Below, in pieces: positions 62,045-64,000 of a DNA stretch of 64,000 bases; the stretch's first letter is position 1, and the number at the start of each line of letters is the position of its first letter. The notes under the pieces were generated by a model, which worked only from the letters and a program-made list of their open reading frames with translations, searched no databases and was not told the DNA's origin. The DNA is from Methylobacterium sp. W2 (GTDB lineage Bacteria > Pseudomonadota > Alphaproteobacteria > Rhizobiales > Beijerinckiaceae), in contig NZ_VMOA01000028.1 of the NCBI RefSeq assembly GCF_020662345.1, forward strand, positions 1 to 64,000, given 5' to 3'. Both the position numbers and the translations under genes were made by a program.

Positions 62045-64000
62045 ATGATCACGCTGGAGGTCGCTCTCGCCCTCACCCTGTTCGCGATCCTGGCTACGGC
62101 GAGCCTGCTCGCCCGAGGCCTGCGCCGGCCGAGCGGCGAGGCGTCCGAGGTCGAACGTCTCCAGGACAGCATCTGGCGGATGTCCGAGAGCGAGGAGCGC
62201 TACCGCGCGCTCGTGGAGGCGACCACCGACGTCATCGTTCAGCGCGACGCGCAAGGGCGCATCACCTTCGCCAACGACGGCTTCGGGCGTCTGTTCGGGG
62301 TCGAGGCGTTGACGCTGCTCGGCTCGACGGTGGATCTCGAAATCCTGGACCAGGGACTCCGGCAGCAGCAATCCGACGGCGTCAGCCGCTTGGAGATGCA
62401 GGTGCGCCCCGTCGACGGCATTCCGCGCTGGTTCTCCTTCATCGAGACGCGGGTCACCGGTCCCGGAGGACGCACGCAATGGCTGCGGGCGGGCTCGGAC
62501 ATCACCGAGCGGATCGAATCCGCCCGCTCCCTCGACGAGGCGCTTCACCGCGCCGAGGCGGCCAACGTCGCCAAGTCCCGCTTCCTCGCCACCGTCAGCC
62601 ACGAGTTCCGCACGCCGTTGAACGGCATTCTCGGCATGGCCGACCTCGTCCTCGAGACCGGACTCGATGCCGAGCAGCGGACCTATGTGGAGGCGGTGCA
62701 TACGTCGGGCCGGGCCCTGCTGACACTCATCGACGGCATCCTCGATTTTTCGCGGATCGAGGCGGGACGTCTCGACCTGTCGGCCGAACCCTTCGATCTC
62801 CACGCGGTGGTGGAAGGTGTCGTCGAACTCCTGGCGCCCCGCGCCCAGGACAAGGGCATCGAGATCGCCATCGACGTCGCCGACGACGTGCCCTCCGAAT
62901 TCATCGGCGACGCGGACCGTATCCGGCAGATCGTGGTCAATCTCGCGGGCAACGCGATCAAGTTCACCAACCAGGGCGGGGTCGGCGTCTCGATACGGTG
63001 GGTCGCCGAGGAGATCGTCCTGGCGGTCTCGGATACGGGAGCCGGTATCCCGGCGGCGCGCATTCCGATCCTGTTCGAGGAGTTCGAGCAGGGCGACAAC
63101 AGCGCCAGCACGCGCCATGAGGGAACCGGTCTCGGCCTCGCCATCAGCCGGCGCCTCGCCTCGCGGATGGGGGGACGCATCGATGCGCACTCCGTCGTCG
63201 GCCGCGGCAGCACCTTCACGGTCCACTTGCCCCTGCCGGTCGGCGCAGCGCCGGAGATCACGGTCCCGCCCGTATCCTTGCAGGGCCGCAAGATCCTGAT
63301 CGTCGCCGATTCCCCTTATCAGGCCCCGTTCCTCGCCCGGCGTCTGTCCCGGTCGGGCGCGTCGGCCGTGGTGGTGCCGACTGTCGAGGCCGGGCTCGAT
63401 ACGCTGTCGGGCGTGCCCTTCGATGCGGTGATCGCCGATCGCGCCCTCGGCGACGCGAGCGTGCGCAGGCTCGCGGCGGAAGCCAGGCGACGCGGTGTGC
63501 GTTGCAGCCTCATCCTGCTGTCCCCCTTCGATCGGCGCGAGTTCGGTGCGCCGGGGGCGGCGGGCTTCGACAGCTACCTGATCAAGCCGGTCCGGGCACG
63601 CTCGCTGTTCGACAGGCTGCTGGCGCCGACCTCCTCGGTGGACACGCCCGGCCCCGCGGCAAGGCCAGCGCCCGGAGGCGGCGGGATCACACCGGACAAG
63701 GAAGGCGTCCGCGCGGCGTCGGGTGTCCATGTCCTTCTGGCGGAGGACAACCCGATCAACGCCCTTCTGGCCACGAGGGCCCTGGAGCGGCTCGGCGCGA
63801 CGGTGGTTCTGGCGCGGGACGGATCCGAAGCGCTGGCGCGGCTCGACCATCCCGCAGCCCGGTTCGACCTCGCCCTCATCGACATCCGCATGCCGGGAAT
63901 CGACGGCCTGGAAACGGCACGGCGCCTGCGTGCCAGCGAGGCCGAGCAGAATCGTGCGCCGCTCCGATTGGTGGCGCTCACCGCCAATACCGGTCGCGAG
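62045..64000 (+). CDS. Hybrid sensor histidine kinase with two receiver domains (5' part)
   Basis: 652 residues are visible; the frame is open to the window edge, so the gene is partial. ATG 62045 follows GGAGAGG. One N-terminal membrane helix (~4-25), a short coiled coil, a PAS domain (~50-165: YRALVEATTDVIVQRDAQGR), DHp with the phosphohistidine His186 in TVSHEFRTPLNGILG, and an HATPase_c domain (NLAGNAIKF, VSDTGAGIP, GTGLGLAISR). A first receiver (~413-535, GRKILIVADSPYQ) lacks the acidic pair and is degenerate. A second (~562 on, VLLAEDNPIN, with Asp613 in LIDIRMPGIDG) is canonical. Signal and partner unknown. Confidence 0.93.
   Translation, partial: MITLEVALALTLFAILATASLLARGLRRPSGEASEVERLQDSIWRMSESEERYRALVEATTDVIVQRDAQGRITFANDGFGRLFGVEALTLLGSTVDLEILDQGLRQQQSDGVSRLEMQVRPVDGIPRWFSFIETRVTGPGGRTQWLRAGSDITERIESARSLDEALHRAEAANVAKSRFLATVSHEFRTPLNGILGMADLVLETGLDAEQRTYVEAVHTSGRALLTLIDGILDFSRIEAGRLDLSAEPFDLHAVVEGVVELLAPRAQDKGIEIAIDVADDVPSEFIGDADRIRQIVVNLAGNAIKFTNQGGVGVSIRWVAEEIVLAVSDTGAGIPAARIPILFEEFEQGDNSASTRHEGTGLGLAISRRLASRMGGRIDAHSVVGRGSTFTVHLPLPVGAAPEITVPPVSLQGRKILIVADSPYQAPFLARRLSRSGASAVVVPTVEAGLDTLSGVPFDAVIADRALGDASVRRLAAEARRRGVRCSLILLSPFDRREFGAPGAAGFDSYLIKPVRARSLFDRLLAPTSSVDTPGPAARPAPGGGGITPDKEGVRAASGVHVLLAEDNPINALLATRALERLGATVVLARDGSEALARLDHPAARFDLALIDIRMPGIDGLETARRLRASEAEQNRAPLRLVALTANTGRE

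Overview
The window looks like a chromosomal segment of an alphaproteobacterium of the order Hyphomicrobiales, most likely Methylobacteriaceae (a Methylobacterium or Methylorubrum relative). The grounds are high GC, a 5S rRNA followed by an initiator tRNA, a DUF4167 protein, an ImuA-ImuB-DnaE2 cassette under a GTTC-N7-GTTC SOS box, a tyrosine-type DivL, a TsaE-AmgK fusion and an AccD without its zinc cysteines. No phage, insertion sequence, CRISPR array or integrase is visible. The window is mostly core genome with small accessory insertions.

Layout. 1-310: the end of an rRNA operon (5S, tRNA-fMet, terminator). 334-2807: a Pmp3-type membrane peptide, an unrecognised Rossmann-like protein and a DUF4167 protein. 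3186-8888: minus-strand lysC-ptsP-prfA-prmC (aspartate kinase, nitrogen PTS enzyme I, release factor 1 and its methylase). 9079-11499: ubiG, a PEBP-like protein and a quinone oxidoreductase. 11515-17321: the SOS mutagenesis cassette imuA-imuB-dnaE2, with its LexA box at 17369-17383; a secreted collagen-like protein is divergent from it. 18554-28446: housekeeping and hypothetical genes (BaiN-like flavoprotein, ComF, methyltransferase, DUF427, DUF6880, mutT-SIMPL-argJ, a degenerate receiver protein, PRC-barrel protein, glutathione peroxidase). 28464-33683: small accessory genes, a decayed histidine kinase, a Tat-exported metallo-beta-lactamase-fold protein, a GGDEF protein and a nitroreductase. 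33694-37854: an acyl-CoA synthetase, then the nitric-oxide module nsrR/hmp with two operator-like palindromes, and a small SMI1-like protein.

37915-61710 carries a gene order I recognise as conserved in Rhizobiales-type genomes: ahcY, divL, tsaE-amgK, murU, addB, addA, trxA, folC, accD, trpA. Here it is interrupted in at least three places by accessory genes read on the opposite strand: an RTX protein plus a DmeF cation exporter between addB and addA, a PQQ-type sugar dehydrogenase between addA and trxA, and an Omp25-like porin between trxA and folC. The RTX gene sits in AT-rich DNA and appears to carry an in-frame amber codon near its start. A hybrid histidine kinase runs off the right edge.

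How the genes work together. ImuA/ImuB/DnaE2 form the damage-inducible translesion polymerase. AddA/AddB make the double-strand-break helicase-nuclease. TsaE-AmgK and MurU combine tRNA t6A modification with recycling of cell-wall MurNAc. DivL feeds the CckA-CtrA cell-cycle relay. NsrR and Hmp sense and detoxify nitric oxide. AhcY clears S-adenosylhomocysteine and has a promoter-associated palindrome suited to a SahR-type repressor. The best candidates for a second look are the amber-interrupted RTX gene and the split addB/addA operon, the paired NsrR-type operators, a family of dispersed repeats with aagcaggtt-type ends, the decayed kinase, and the collagen-like protein next to the SOS cassette.
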